Shown piece by piece: positions 1 to 10,146 of a stretch of 64,000 bases of DNA (the first letter of the stretch is position 1; every line of letters begins with the position of its first letter). The translations under genes and the position numbers were made by a program. The notes beneath the pieces were generated by a model that was not told the DNA's origin, ran no database searches, and was given only the letters and a program-made list of their open reading frames with translations. The DNA is from Pelodera strongyloides (taxonomy: Eukaryota > Nematoda > Chromadorea > Rhabditida > Rhabditidae). The stretch spans positions 1-64,000 of the forward strand of contig JAANDG010000716.1 in assembly GCA_036852015.1 (NCBI GenBank), read 5' to 3'.

Positions 1-440
1 AATAACTAAAAAAAAATTGGCAGAAAATTATTTCCAACGAAATATGGAGCAAAAAATAGCCCTCCAGTACCAGCTTTACGATAGGCGACGATGGGGTGTG
101 GTGCATGATAAACCGCGCTCTCGCTACCGTTGTTTGGGGACAATGAAAGGGCGGGATTATGGCTGTGCGTTTGTTGCTTTTTTAAAACCATGCGTTTTAT
201 TTTTTTGCCAAGCTAAACAAAGCACAATTAATCCCGTCTTCGTCATTTGTATTGCGTTGTAGTTATTTTAGAACATATTTTTGTTTGTAATTTTTTTCGA
301 AAAATTTTCAAAAAAATTTTTCTTCTCAACCAACATGTAAAAAGGATACCAGGCTACCGTAATCCGAGGTACTCAAGCTGGACCACTTTTTGCTCATATT
401 TCGTTGGAAATAATTTTCTGTCAAATTTGTTTTAGTTATT
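1..440. mobile_element. Foldback (TIR) element, left end at window edge
   Basis: The first ~75 bases and the reverse complement of ~360-440 match closely: both read AATAACTAAAA, then a near-identical stretch containing CAGAAAATTATTTCCAACGA. The outer ends read AATAACT and AGTTATT. No credible reading frame is present. It lies just downstream (minus direction) of the retroelement remnant and may have inserted into it. The left boundary cannot be fixed because it coincides with the window edge. Confidence 0.6.
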
Positions 441-504
441 CTGGTAGATACAGACACGGGGAATCTAATAAAAATAATAACTTTTTTGTTTTCTGAGGTG
501 GACC

Positions 505-1281
505 TCACCCTTTAAATCCCTCGCTGGATTCAAATACCGCCAGCTCATCCCAATTTCCCTGATCCGAATTGCTCCGCAACAGAACGAATCCAGGGTCCTG
601 TTCCAGAGTCGAAACCCACTGGTCTTCGCCTCCAGGAACCATTTCTTTCCTCTCCTCCTCCAAGACTTCAACCATCTCCGAAAATACTACTAGTATTGGT
701 CCACTCGAAAGAGCATCTGTCCCCTGGTTCATAGAACGCTTGACATACTCGATCTTAAGGTTTTCATCTTGGAGCTCCTCGTCACTCAGGGCAACTCCAC
801 CCTGACGATTCCTCAGAATCTTCACCACGTTAGGCGTACCGTTCGCCGAAAGACAAAGAATATCTTTCGCACTGGCTCTGATACTCCCTCCGTCACGCTT
901 CCGACAGTCCTTCTCCAAGGTCTGTACGATTTCTCCCTTCATCATACACTTCTCCGCTAGAGTGCTGGTAAACACGTCTCTTTCGATCAACTCGAATTTC
1001 TCTGAGACATCCAGTTGGGTTCCATTCCTGAGTCTCCTCAACTCTTCTGAGTGATTCACGACTCTCCCGAACGCCATCCCGTTGCCGTCTGTAGCCACCA
1101 GAGCGTCCTCCTTGACCACAGAAATTCTTCCTGGCAACAACAATTGTGCATCGCCCTTCCCACACTCTGGGATTATCCACGACGCTCCCGGTATCAATAC
1201 CGTTTCCTCAGGCTCAACTTTAGTACCTACTTCTGGAACGTACAGAAGAATACAGATACCAGCTGACCTCAAAGCGTTCAC
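505..1281 (-). pseudogene. Retroelement protease end plus pre-RT linker
   Basis: About 258 codons are open. The first residues (NALRSAGI) continue the C-terminal retropepsin signature that ends the previous segment (QALLG), but in another reading frame. The break falls in a run of four G at about 1281-1284 (minus strand), consistent with a one-base deletion or a sequencing error. The following stretch has the look of the Ty3 linker, with phrases such as RVVNHSEE and RRLRNGTQL. It then becomes acidic and stops at 505 without any reverse transcriptase motif. Confidence 0.55.
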
Positions 1282-2288
1282 CCCAACAAAGCTTGTGGCT
1301 CAATACTCTTGACCACGTAAAACTCCACACGAGTTTCCATTCCTTCACCAAAATACGTTGGTAAGGTGCACCTCCCATCTAGGTTCATCCTGCCTCCTGA
1401 AGCATCTGGGATACCGTAGTCCTCTGGCTTCTCTCGCTCGAACCTGATGTCTTCCTTGTTCGAATTCACTGCCGTCAGTGATTCGCAAACACCGCACGTT
1501 CCATCTTGCCTCCGATGACCACGATCATCCACGATGAATTCCTCAACCAGAGCCATTGGGAGCCACGAGTGCTTCCCTTTTCCCTGGTTCTGATCATTTA
1601 CTCCAAGAGCTTCCGCTCTTCTCGAGGGACACTCCGCACGCCGATGTCCTTCTTTTCCACACTCATAGCACGCCACTGACCTCTCGTCCCTTCGATAGGA
1701 ACTATTCCGATCTCCAGAAACAGGCATGCTCTGTCTGTGTGACTGTGTCCTCTGAGCTGACCATCCTCGCTGACGGTCACTATCTTCCGGCACAACTGAC
1801 TTTCCTCCGCTCGACTGAACCTCTGGGTTCTTCACAGCCGACTTCACACTACTCCCATAAAGACTCGTCTTAATGTAGCTGTCGTGACGCAATGCCAACA
1901 ATTTGACTTGCGCATACGACCCTGTGACATCGCCATTCTCCGATAACGACGCATCCAGATACTGTGTGAAGCTCGCCTTGCCTTCCAGACACCTCAATAG
2001 TGCTGAACACTGCTGACTTTCCCGCAGAACCGCTTCCAGATGAGTCGGATACGCCTTCCGGCCCAGCGCCTCGATCTGCTTGCAAACCTCAGCTACATTC
2101 CCGTCGACCTTTCTACTAAACAACGACAACTCCCTTTGCCAGTGGATCTTCTTCATCTTCATCGGTGCCTCTAATTCGCGTCGAAACTCCTTGACAACCC
2201 TCGCAAAACCTGCATCCTTAATCTTCCGAGGCATTAGATCAACAATCGCACGAGCGTCATCTTTCAGATAACTTCTGAACAAGACCAA
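1278..2288 (-). pseudogene. Retroelement gag: capsid and CCHC zinc knuckle
   Basis: About 336 codons are open. The amino half (LFRSYLKDDAR onward) looks like a retroelement capsid domain, rich in Leu, Arg and Glu. About two thirds along is a canonical nucleocapsid knuckle, CYECGKEGHRRAEC (C-x2-C-x4-H-x4-C), followed by a basic stretch. The carboxyl end (VEFYVVKSIEPQALLG) matches the last strands of a retropepsin, but a clear catalytic D-T/S-G triad was not seen upstream, so the protease is probably dead or very divergent. The frame opens without a convincing start codon because it continues the segment to its right after a one-base shift. Confidence 0.65.
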
Positions 2289-3508
2289 TTTCTGTTGTCG
2301 CTGTAACCAGGAACCATTCGCAGACTCAGAGCCTCCAAGAACTCCTCGAAATTCTCGAAGTCCTTATTGGAGAACCTCTCCAACGTTGGCAACGTCGACA
2401 ACAAGGTACTCGCCAAGCTCGCCGATACCAGCAAACTTTCATCTTGCCCTCTTCCTCTGACGCTTTCGTTTATAGCTCCTCTTTCACTTTCACCTCTCGT
2501 TCTCTCAATACATTCAGGGCTTCTACCGATAGGATCCACGGGACTCATCCATCGGATTCCCGTCCTTTCCGCCCGCACTTGCGTCGGCTCCCTCAGTCTG
2601 ACCGCCGGCGTTTGAAAGATACTATCATTCAGATTCATCGCGACTTCTCCAATAGTTCCGAGTGCACTCTCACAATCCGTCAGTCCAACCTCTCCTAAAC
2701 CCTCATGTCCAGGTCCACCTCGTTGATCACGAAGAATCACGTCTTCCTTCTCTCTTCTCGTCAGATTGGTCGCTTTCTCACCGTTCAACTGAAAAATGAT
2801 CTTTTCCAAGTCACTTTCATTCACGCCGAGTCTCATCTTCCATTCCTCGACTCTCTCTCGCGTCCTCACTAGACCACTGACCTTAACCAAGATTTGAGCC
2901 GAATCGCAGCCCACCATCTCGGCTAAGTCCGACATCGTCTCCTCCAGTGCAGCATGATTGCTCAAGTGAACATCCAACTCTCCAACTGACGCTAAGCTCA
3001 GTTCCTCCAGTTTTCCAAACAGGGCAGCAGCCTCGCTCCATGGCAACTCTCCAAGGGGCACGCCGCCTGTCTGGATCTTCAGCCATGCCTCATGCACTGC
3101 GACGGAGATCTTTCTTCCCAACTGTTTAATCTGCTCGACCTGCCTCGATGTCATGGTCTTGCTAAACAGTGCGTTCACTCGGACCAACTCGGTACCTAGA
3201 TTCGACAAAGTACTCAGGGACGTAGAAAACTCTCGTTTCAAACGCTCCTTTTCCTCTACCAATCTGTCACCGGCTGACCAATCCGCTTTTGCTCCCTCCG
3301 TAGTACCATCACGCTCCTCACTCGCCTTCTCGCTGTGCGCCACACTTCCATTCACCCAATCAGGATCCTCCTCTCGTGGCTTAACACTGTGCGACGGCAT
3401 CTTTGAACACACAGGATTGAAGTATGTCAACCTGCAATCACCATAATACAGTCCGTTATCCTTCCGACAACAACTGCACGACGATAAAACGCGAACAAAA
3501 CATTGCAA
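2264..3508 (-). pseudogene. Retroelement gag amino-terminal part
   Basis: The open frame runs to 2264. The most plausible start is the ATG at 3400, giving MPSHSVKP and so on. It is highly charged, with predicted coiled-coil stretches such as VEEKERLKREF and REKEDVILRD, and ends in a segment that should continue into capsid (LPTLERFSNKDFENFEEFLEAL), followed by a stop. The capsid then continues in another frame from about 2288, so one base is gained or lost around 2265-2300. No cellular homologue is recognised. Interpretation as gag rests on position next to the zinc knuckle segment and on the overlap. Confidence 0.55.
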
Positions 3509-3809
3509 TCACGTAAACGATCAGATCCTCATGTCTCAACTACGGTTCCGCTCAACAATGCATGCAACGTCAGCAAAACCTCCACCATTTCCGTGTTAGA
3601 ACCATTGAAGCATCGTAGCAGGCTCGTAGTATCAGAAATCCAATAACGGTAGCGTCGCTAGCATGCTAACCGTTCCTTCCTTCTCGATAGAATTGCCTCA
3701 TAGACTACACGCAATACTAGCAAAAGCCCGTATCCTGTAGAGCTACAGCAACCCTATATACTACACACCATGCTTGACTCCATACGGCACTCCATCGAAA
3801 CCTCCACTT

Positions 3810-4070
3810 TGGTACCAACATGCATCATCGACAACTCCAACGTAGATCACAAACGTCCTTAGTGTAGATCACAATATCCTCAGCGTAGATCACAACGTCC
3901 TCGGCCTAGTTCACCACAACATCCATGTAGAACACACACGAAGTAGAGCACCACAAGATCCACGTAGCTGACAACAACATCAAGGTAGATCACAAATCAC
4001 AACCACGTAGATCACAACAGCATCCACGTAGATCACACTCCACAACGTAGATCACAGCATCGTCGATCCC
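3810..4070. repeat. Degenerate GTAGATCACA minisatellite
   Basis: The 10-mer GTAGATCACA occurs seven times exactly, with further variants (GTAGAACACA, GTAGAGCACC, TAGTTCACC), at irregular spacings of about 18-40 bases. The spacers resemble one another (ACATCCAC, CGTCCTC). It lies in the presumed leader of the retroelement, upstream of gag. Confidence 0.75.
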
Positions 4071-4216
4071 ATTGCAGCAACATGTTCGGCCTCCACCACA
4101 ACATGCCGCCAAGGATCGCAGCATCCACAACACAGACCGCGACATTCACGATCTACGTTGCAGCACGCTCGATGTCTTCCGCCACATCATCCTCGACTCC
4201 CTCCATGTGCTGATCG

Positions 4217-4360
4217 AGGCCACATCCACCACGTAGACCGCCACCTCCACGGTCTGGTCTACGTAGTGACGTGCTCGATATTCGCTCGCACTCGCAGAAT
4301 CCTCGTCGTCCTCGCTGTCCACGTAGACCGCCACCTCCACGGTCTGGCCTACGTTGCACA
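4217..4360. repeat. Duplicated 30-bp segment in retroelement leader
   Basis: A segment starting CACGTAGACCGCCACC and ending ACGGTCTGG occurs at about 4231-4258 and again at about 4319-4347, in the same orientation, followed both times by YCTACGT. On the minus strand both copies read QTVEVAVYV in the same frame. The region may once have been coding, but no convincing protein is recognised. Confidence 0.6.
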
Positions 4361-4989
4361 CCACATGGCCCCTGACCTGCGTCGTCATACCATCCTTGTC
4401 GAACCTCTCCACATCGCATCACGGACAGTAATCACATAAACACAAGAATGGCATTATACAGAGAACCATAAACAACATATATACATATTAGCATACAGTA
4501 ACACATGCTTTGTTAGTACAAGAAACAAACGTGCAGCAGGATCCTCAGACTTGGCGACACTAGGCACGTGCACCTCCTTGACATCGACGACATAGATGCA
4601 CTCGAAGACCACAGCACTGCCTCCCACGGCTCGTCCTCGCCGCCCATCTCCTCGTCCTTGTCCTCACTGGTGAGATCCACTGTGCTTGTCCTCCTTGCTG
4701 ATCATTTCGTCGACCTGGTCCTCGTTCCGCGCCGCAGTGGTTGCGCCACTCACGTTCCGGCATCCAGGTGACCTCCGAACAATCATCACAGTATCCGCGC
4801 TGAAAGTAAAAACAGCAAGCAAAGGCAGAACAAAGAACAAAGCACCACAACTCCGAAAAAAAAGCACGAGACAAAACAAAACAATAGATTACATAGACTG
4901 GAATTAGTAGGGTCCAAATGGTTTCGGCCCCCAGTTGGAACAAAAGGCGTTGTACCGGAGTACAGCCTTCTGCCCTTGCACCAATATAA

Positions 4990-5568
4990 AATTAGCGATT
5001 GATTAAACAATTAGAATTAGAACGAATGTCTAAGGGAATCTTCCACGAAAGATCCCAAGTAAAGTATGGACCTAACGTCCAGCCAAGTAATCAGCATGAA
5101 ACATGTATCAATACAGACAACAATTAGTAACGTACACAAACACGGGTAAACATAAAATATTTACTTTAATTAAAAGCCTATAGAAACATTCAGGTTTAGA
5201 CAAATATAGAAAAGTGAAAATGTTACATTATTTAATAACAAAGATAAACTATAGAATTCTCATAAATCAATAACTATGACATGGCGAACTGAAGTCGAAC
5301 ATAATCAGTGACAAGTCACCGAGTGACTCCCACTCAGGCCATAGCGACCTTTTATACACGAACAGAAACAGGCGCGAAACTACCCGCGCGCTAGACACAA
5401 TTGTAACTGTGTTTAATTGCCTAATTGCCCGAGGCAGACACTGTAACACAGAGTAATTAACAAAGCAAACTACAACATGTAGACTACAAAGCTACGGTAT
5501 CTAGGTAGCACTATAGAAGAGACTACTAAGTACCCTATCTACACTACTTGGATCGTGTGGCTTACACA
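4990..5568 (-). promoter_or_regulatory. LTR-like promoter region with TATA box
   Basis: On the minus strand the segment begins TGTGTAAGCCACAC near 5568. It carries GTGTATAAAAGG (TATA box, plus coordinates 5349-5357) at a promoter-like distance and a GC-rich stretch before it. A possible primer-binding site, TGGTGCAAGGGC, lies at about 4974-4985, but the expected CA end of the LTR directly before it is not clear. No second LTR is in the window, so both boundaries are guesses. Confidence 0.35.
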
Positions 5569-5573
5569 TAATT

Positions 5574-5936
5574 TTAAAGGGATCGGCTCATCTTAAATTG
5601 TGCCTGTTTTTTTTGTTTCTTTATTTTCTATAAGGGATAATAAAAATTTGGAATACAAAAAGAAGTGTTCAATTTCAATACTCACGAAGATATTAGGTGA
5701 TAAAGTGGTGGATCGATAGGCCCGAAATGAAAAAGTGTAATTGTCCTGCCTTGTTTGTATGGGACAATTAACACTTTTTCATTTCGGGCCGATCGATCCA
5801 CCACTTTATCACCTAATATCTTCGTGAGTATTGAAATATAACACTACTTTTTGTATTCCAAATTTTTATTATCCCTTATAGAAAATAAAGAAACAGAAAA
5901 AAACAGACACGATTTGAGGTGAGCCGATCCCTTTAA
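5574..5936. mobile_element. Hairpin MITE, family D (TTAA-bounded, AGGGATCGG ends)
   Basis: A near-perfect inverted repeat whose arms (~155 bases each) meet around 5760. The outer ends read TTAAAGGGATCGGCTCA and its complement TGAGCCGATCCCTTTAA, so a TTAA target duplication is likely. No coding capacity. A second member with matching ends is at 19592-19827. Confidence 0.88.
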
Positions 5937-6123
5937 TAACTGGTAATCATTTACAAAGAAAAAGAAGTTAATCTACGAGATCAATTTATATTTCAGAGCG
6001 TAATTCAATGCGCAACCAGCGTCCTTCTTGGTGTGTTGTTTTTTCTAACAATTTTTTTTATTATTCTCACAAGCACAATAAACACGATTAAACTAGAACA
6101 TACGACATCTCCCTTAGTTCAAT

Positions 6124-6436
6124 CTAGACAATTGATAGACTATGTATAGTCAATGTGAACACTATTCTAGTGCGTTCTAAACCGCGCGTGTGTGTTACCG
6201 TACCGGTACAAATTTTTAAAAACCCGCCGCGCGCCTGTTTTTCAATCGATGTTTCGAGATGCTTTTGTAGACGCGCCGCGGCGGCCACGCGATTGCGTGT
6301 GTTGCCTTGAATTGGTTTGAGTTTGTTGGTTCGAGGCGCGGCTGACTTCGTTGGCGACGTTAAACGACTTACCGTACTCACTACTCTATTTGGAGCAACT
6401 GTCGTGGGAGGACCGCTTTTTTGCCCATACATCTTT
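6124..6436 (-). CDS. Hypothetical ORF starting with a duplicated exon
   Basis: About 102 codons are open from an ATG at 6433-6435 (minus). The first 33 codons (MYGQKSGPP..., SPTKSAAP) are nearly identical to the plus-strand exon at 7599-7701; the two then diverge. Here the frame continues with a basic, Arg/Ala-rich part (NRVAAAARLQKHLE, EKQARGGF) and a GT donor-like site lies near 6200. I do not recognise the product. It could be a second gene copy in opposite orientation, a broken duplicate, or an exon whose partners are not visible. Confidence 0.35.
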
Positions 6437-6475
6437 AACAATTAATTTTTCTGAGCTGTTTGCAGGCTACAGGCA
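6330..6475 (-). repeat. Inverted duplication, left arm
   Basis: This arm matches 7552-7701 in inverted orientation over about 140 bases. It includes 33 codons and about 40 bases upstream of the ATG (CTGCAAACAG, AAAAATTAATTGTTAAAG). The 1.1 kb between the arms is not itself palindromic. Confidence 0.85.
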
Positions 6476-7551
6476 ATTTATTCTTCCCACCGTGTTAAAA
6501 GTATTTTTGAACAAGTATACATGTTTTGAAATGGGCTACACTGAATTGCATTACTTCTGATGCCGTCTAAGGGTTAAACTATCGGGCTAAGCATCACTTG
6601 CTCCAAACACCTTTACGGAGGTGGATGAGCGTTTCGCCAAAAATGGACATAGTAATTGTAAGCTCGGCAGCTCACCGTTAACGTAGTAAGAAACTGGATC
6701 TATAGACACATCAAAGTACGCATATTTTCAGGATGAAAATTGTATACAACGATAATTTCGACTGAAGTGAAATGAAGTGGCTTAAGTCTATTGTGATGAT
6801 CGTATGTCCGAATATAGTTGTATTCATATTTTTTATTGTTAGCACCATAGTTTTTAACACTATGATGAGCAAGCAAAATTTTTATGAAGGGGAAAGTTGT
6901 GCGGACGAGTGACATGTGATATATTCACATACATGAAATATACAATACACACTCTTAATTTGCTAAATTTAAAGCAACTAACGGTCAGTTTTTGAAATGC
7001 ATCGTGGACACGTGCATTTTTAGGCAGCATATGCACACGAGCATAATTTATTCAAAAAAAAAAAGCGTTTCATAAACGGGCCGCCATTTCACTTTCGGTT
7101 CATTCGATGTTATAACAGAGCTTTTACATAATGGTACTGTGAAAATGATGTAGCATATGTTTTATACAATAACCAGTCGGCTCACGCCGCCTGAGGCGAC
7201 TTACATGGAAATATGATTGGTTTAGCATGGGCATACTTATATACAAAGTTTCAAACGTATCATAATAAATTAACATAATAGGAAACAATTGCATATGCAT
7301 AGATATTGAGCTGCGAAACTCTTTTTATACCCGAACACAAAATTTGCATTTCGTAACGCACATCGGTATGCAAATTAGGCTACAGTTACTCTTTTATATA
7401 ATAAGATATTCTTGACTTCCTTCCTTCCTCCATAATATTTTCCATTTATATTCCTTTCTTTCTTCCCCTTCCTCCATAGAATAGTAATGGAAGAATAATA
7501 TTCTTCCTTTCTTCTTATTCACACCATAAATTCCCCTTGCAAAACTACTGC
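6476..7551. other. Non-coding spacer between inverted arms
   Basis: AT-rich, no gene seen. It contains half of a family B MITE at about 6986-7070 (CAGTTTTTGAAATGCATCG followed by a GTGGACACGTGCAT stretch) and a CTTCC-rich pyrimidine tract at about 7415-7540 in which a CTTCCTCCATA phrase recurs. Confidence 0.5.
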
Positions 7552-7701
7552 ATGCTTTATTTTGCCTGCAAACAGTTCAGAAAAATTAATTGTTAAAGAT
7601 GTATGGGCAAAAAAGTGGTCCTCCCACGACAGTTGCTCCAAATAGTGTAGTGAGTACGGTAAGTCGTTTAACGTCGCCAACGAAGTCAGCCGCGCCTGTT
7701 G
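7552..7701 (+). repeat. Inverted duplication, right arm
   Basis: Counterpart of 6330-6475. Similarity begins with TGCCTGCAAACAG and runs through the exon to GCCGCGCCT, where a splice-donor-like GTTGGT follows in this copy but CGAACC follows in the left arm. Confidence 0.85.
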
Positions 7702-8388
7702 GTTCGTTCTGGTACTTATTGATATCTTATTGTTTGTACATTTTGCTCGTTTTGTGGTGTGACTGTTTATATATGGGTATTACGCGAGTTTGTGCGTACT
7801 TTCGCTTTATTTCACGCGAATATTTGATTTAACCGCAGTATTTCAGTAAAAACGGTGACCGCAGGACTGTGATTGTGCTCCGGGCACGTTTCAACACCGG
7901 AAGATCGAAGACTTTTGGACTCGCGAAGTTTCTCAGATAAGTTTTGTTTTTACGTTTCTAAGCATCTAATAGCCGTTTCGTTGCATTGCACGTGATGCTT
8001 TGTATTCAAGGCGGGAGCGCTTGATTTTGCATTGTAAATTGGTGATTGTTGGTTAGGGACACACGACTAGCTGGTCCGGTGGAGTGTGTGAATCACTTCA
8101 GTTGCTCCGAGAAGTTAGTCGAGTCCTTAGCTTTCAACCACCATTTTGCCGTGTAAAATCGAGCCTTCCCCTTGACTACGTGGGATTGTATGCAATGCTT
8201 CTAAGCTGCTAAATTATTTGGTTTAATGGTCGCCTTATTAGTTCCGCCTCGGCTCGACAATTCTAGCCCTTGCAATTATACTGTTCATTTATTCAGGTGC
8301 TGGTATTCCAATTGCTCAAGAGGCCAGTTGGATTTTCACGGATTGGATGGCCGTCGTTGTGCTTGGAGGATGGCTTCTCCTATGCTGA
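7599..8388 (+). CDS. Possible small tail-anchored protein (two exons)
   Basis: Exon 7599-7701 joined to 8297-8388 (acceptor TTTATTCAG) gives a 64-residue protein that keeps frame. It has a Ser/Thr/Pro-rich hydrophilic start (MYGQKSGPP) and a carboxyl hydrophobic segment (FTDWMAVVVLGGWLLLC) that could be a membrane anchor. The donor used (GTTG|GTTCGT) is weak; an ACG|GTAAGT site inside the first exon at 7658 is stronger, but it does not keep the hydrophobic frame. Not a family I recognise. The first exon is duplicated in inverse orientation at 6330-6475. Transcript data would decide the model. Confidence 0.35.
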
Positions 8389-9617
8389 TGCCGGAGTACT
8401 ACCACTCAATGCTTGGACGCACGGATAAGTCTTTTCTTTTTATTTACTTCCGTGTACGGTACAGTTACTGAGCTTGCTTTTTCATACGCGACATCACCGT
8501 GTTACTGCCCAATACTGATTTATATAACGCATTTTCTTTTTTTCTCGCTTATTTTGACATGGTTAGTAACCCTGTTGTGTCTTGTATAAGTAGTGATGTT
8601 TTGCAATTTGGATATATAACGTTTTGTTCCATGACATTTGCTCCAATGTACTTAGTCAGGCAGTGTGTGCTAGAGTTCCTATTGTGCATCGACTGTTGTT
8701 GCGAAAACTCATGATTACTTGGGCCGGTGAAATGATGTGCATTCATTTCAATCTCTCCGAGAAAGTGATCGTGACTTTCAATTCAACTGCCTGATTTGCA
8801 GTAAGAAATCAGCCATGCACCCTCGAGCACATAGGAACATTTGTTGCGGAACGATCACACTTTTTTTGTTAGTTTAGCTGCTCATTCCTTTTTAGGATCC
8901 GAAAAAAGAAATAGTGTGGTTGGGAACATTATTAGACAGCTGTTTTTTTTTTTCAATTTAATTTAGGCTTATTTATTTTTGATATATGTAGCCCTTTTTA
9001 GTCAGAGTTATAGTCTATGATAGTACTTATCTTACATTATATCTAATTTGTACCCTTTCAGGCGTCTATTGGCAACTTTTGAATAATGGACGACAGGCGA
9101 CTGTGGAACAACTCGGATCGTGTCGTGGTGGACTACTGGATGTACACCGACCCTGCTGAGCTGCCCAGGCTCACCCCTTGTCTTGTTCCCTGTTATATGT
9201 CGTGTTCTTTGATTTGCTGCCTCTCATTGAATGATGGTATTGCATGCAAAATACACACCTCCCCCTAATAAAAATAGGGAGGTATGTCAAGATAGGGACG
9301 CTCGGAGGGTTCCATGTAGAATTTGTTCGTTTGTCGTGTTGATACGTTCTTTGAGCGCTATGGCGCACCTTTGCATGGTACACATGATCCATTTGAATTT
9401 GTTTGTCAGCGCGCCCATTTGTCACTACTGTTGTTGAGGAGGTACTGACGTTCGCATCCATCGTTGACTTGTTTGGCTGCGTTGCCGCTCCTCTACAGTC
9501 ACGAGCAATATACCGTAGTTGGGGGGGGGGGGAGAGAGATTGAGAGAAAGTGTCAGATCATATAGCGTCCAAATTTTATTGTGATCTCGAATTTCTTCTG
9601 GATATGGAGTTTTGATA
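8389..9617. other. Unassigned region with one exon-like stretch
   Basis: Mostly AT-rich. A good acceptor, CCCTTTCAG, ends at about 9061. The following ~130 bases are relatively GC-rich and have an open frame from an ATG at 9086 (MDDRRLWNNSDRVVVDYW), so a real exon is possible, but no partner exon or homologue is recognised. A run of 12 G lies near 9520. Confidence 0.3.
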
Positions 9618-9797
9618 CCATTCCTATTTTTTCGAACACGAAATGCTGGTTCGTGTTTGAAACACATCGAGAACACCGTCGTTCTTATGCTGGTTATGCA
9701 GATGGACATAAATTTGAATAAATATTCGAGCACAAATACGCAAGAATTGAGTTGTCCGCGATGAGTTTCAAGAACGGCCGGTGTTTTTCTCTTTAAA
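9618..9797. mobile_element. MITE family B copy (degenerate)
   Basis: The left end reads ACGAAATGCTGGTTCGTGTT then TGAAACACATCGAG. The complement of the right end reads ACACCGGCCGTTCTTGAAAC then TCATCGCGGACAA. These are the ends of the family seen more cleanly at 15679-15852 and 55219-55401. It abuts the family A hairpin directly on its right. Confidence 0.6.
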
Positions 9798-9963
9798 GCG
9801 AAATGCTAGCCCCTTTGGAAAATTTGCATATGATAATCAAATCCTATGTATCCTATGCTAATTTTGTACGATCGTCCACGGCAATCGTACAAAATTAGCA
9901 TAGGATACATAGGACTTGCTTATCATATGCAAATTTTCCAAAGGAGCTGGCATTTCGCTTTAA
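9793..9963. mobile_element. Hairpin MITE, family A (TTAA, AGCGAAATGC ends)
   Basis: About 170 bases forming an almost perfect palindrome: TTAAAGCGAAATGCTAGC at one end and GCTGGCATTTCGCTTTAA at the other, centred on the GTCCACGGC spacer flanked by CGATCG and CGATTG-like arms. Two further copies (54838-55007, 61803-61973) share the whole sequence. TTAA at both ends suggests piggyBac-like target choice. It lies about 180 bases upstream of the galectin start. Confidence 0.92.
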
Positions 9964-10146
9964 AGCGTTATGAAAATCTTCAAATTCCGCTTCATATACG
10001 CCGTTACTGGCTCTTGCGAATATCGCCCCCAAACATTTTCTTTTACTCCGGCTCTTATGATGTTTTCGTTTGTTGCCTTCGCTCGCTGTTCTAAATAGCT
10101 CTGCACATGTAGTTTATCATATCGTTTAGAGGCTACGATAACAGCC

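Larger units (their letters stand above)
505..5568 (-). mobile_element. Broken Ty3-like (Cer-type) LTR retroelement, 5' part only
   Basis: Reading leftwards from 5568 there is an LTR-like promoter with a TATA box, a repeat-rich leader, then three consecutive open segments: a gag amino part, a capsid part with a CCHC zinc knuckle, and the end of a retropepsin-like domain running into the linker that precedes reverse transcriptase in Ty3-like polyproteins. No reverse transcriptase, RNase H or integrase is visible. The coding part ends at 505, next to the foldback element at 1-440, so the rest is either deleted or lies left of the window. Single-base frame breaks separate the segments. Gag organisation resembles nematode Cer elements; this rests on recalled family features, not a search. 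Confidence 0.65.

Noticed and set aside
4560..4943. 127-codon minus-strand frame with a hydrophobic start
   Set aside because: In the retroelement leader; composition changes abruptly along it and no envelope or other family signature is visible.
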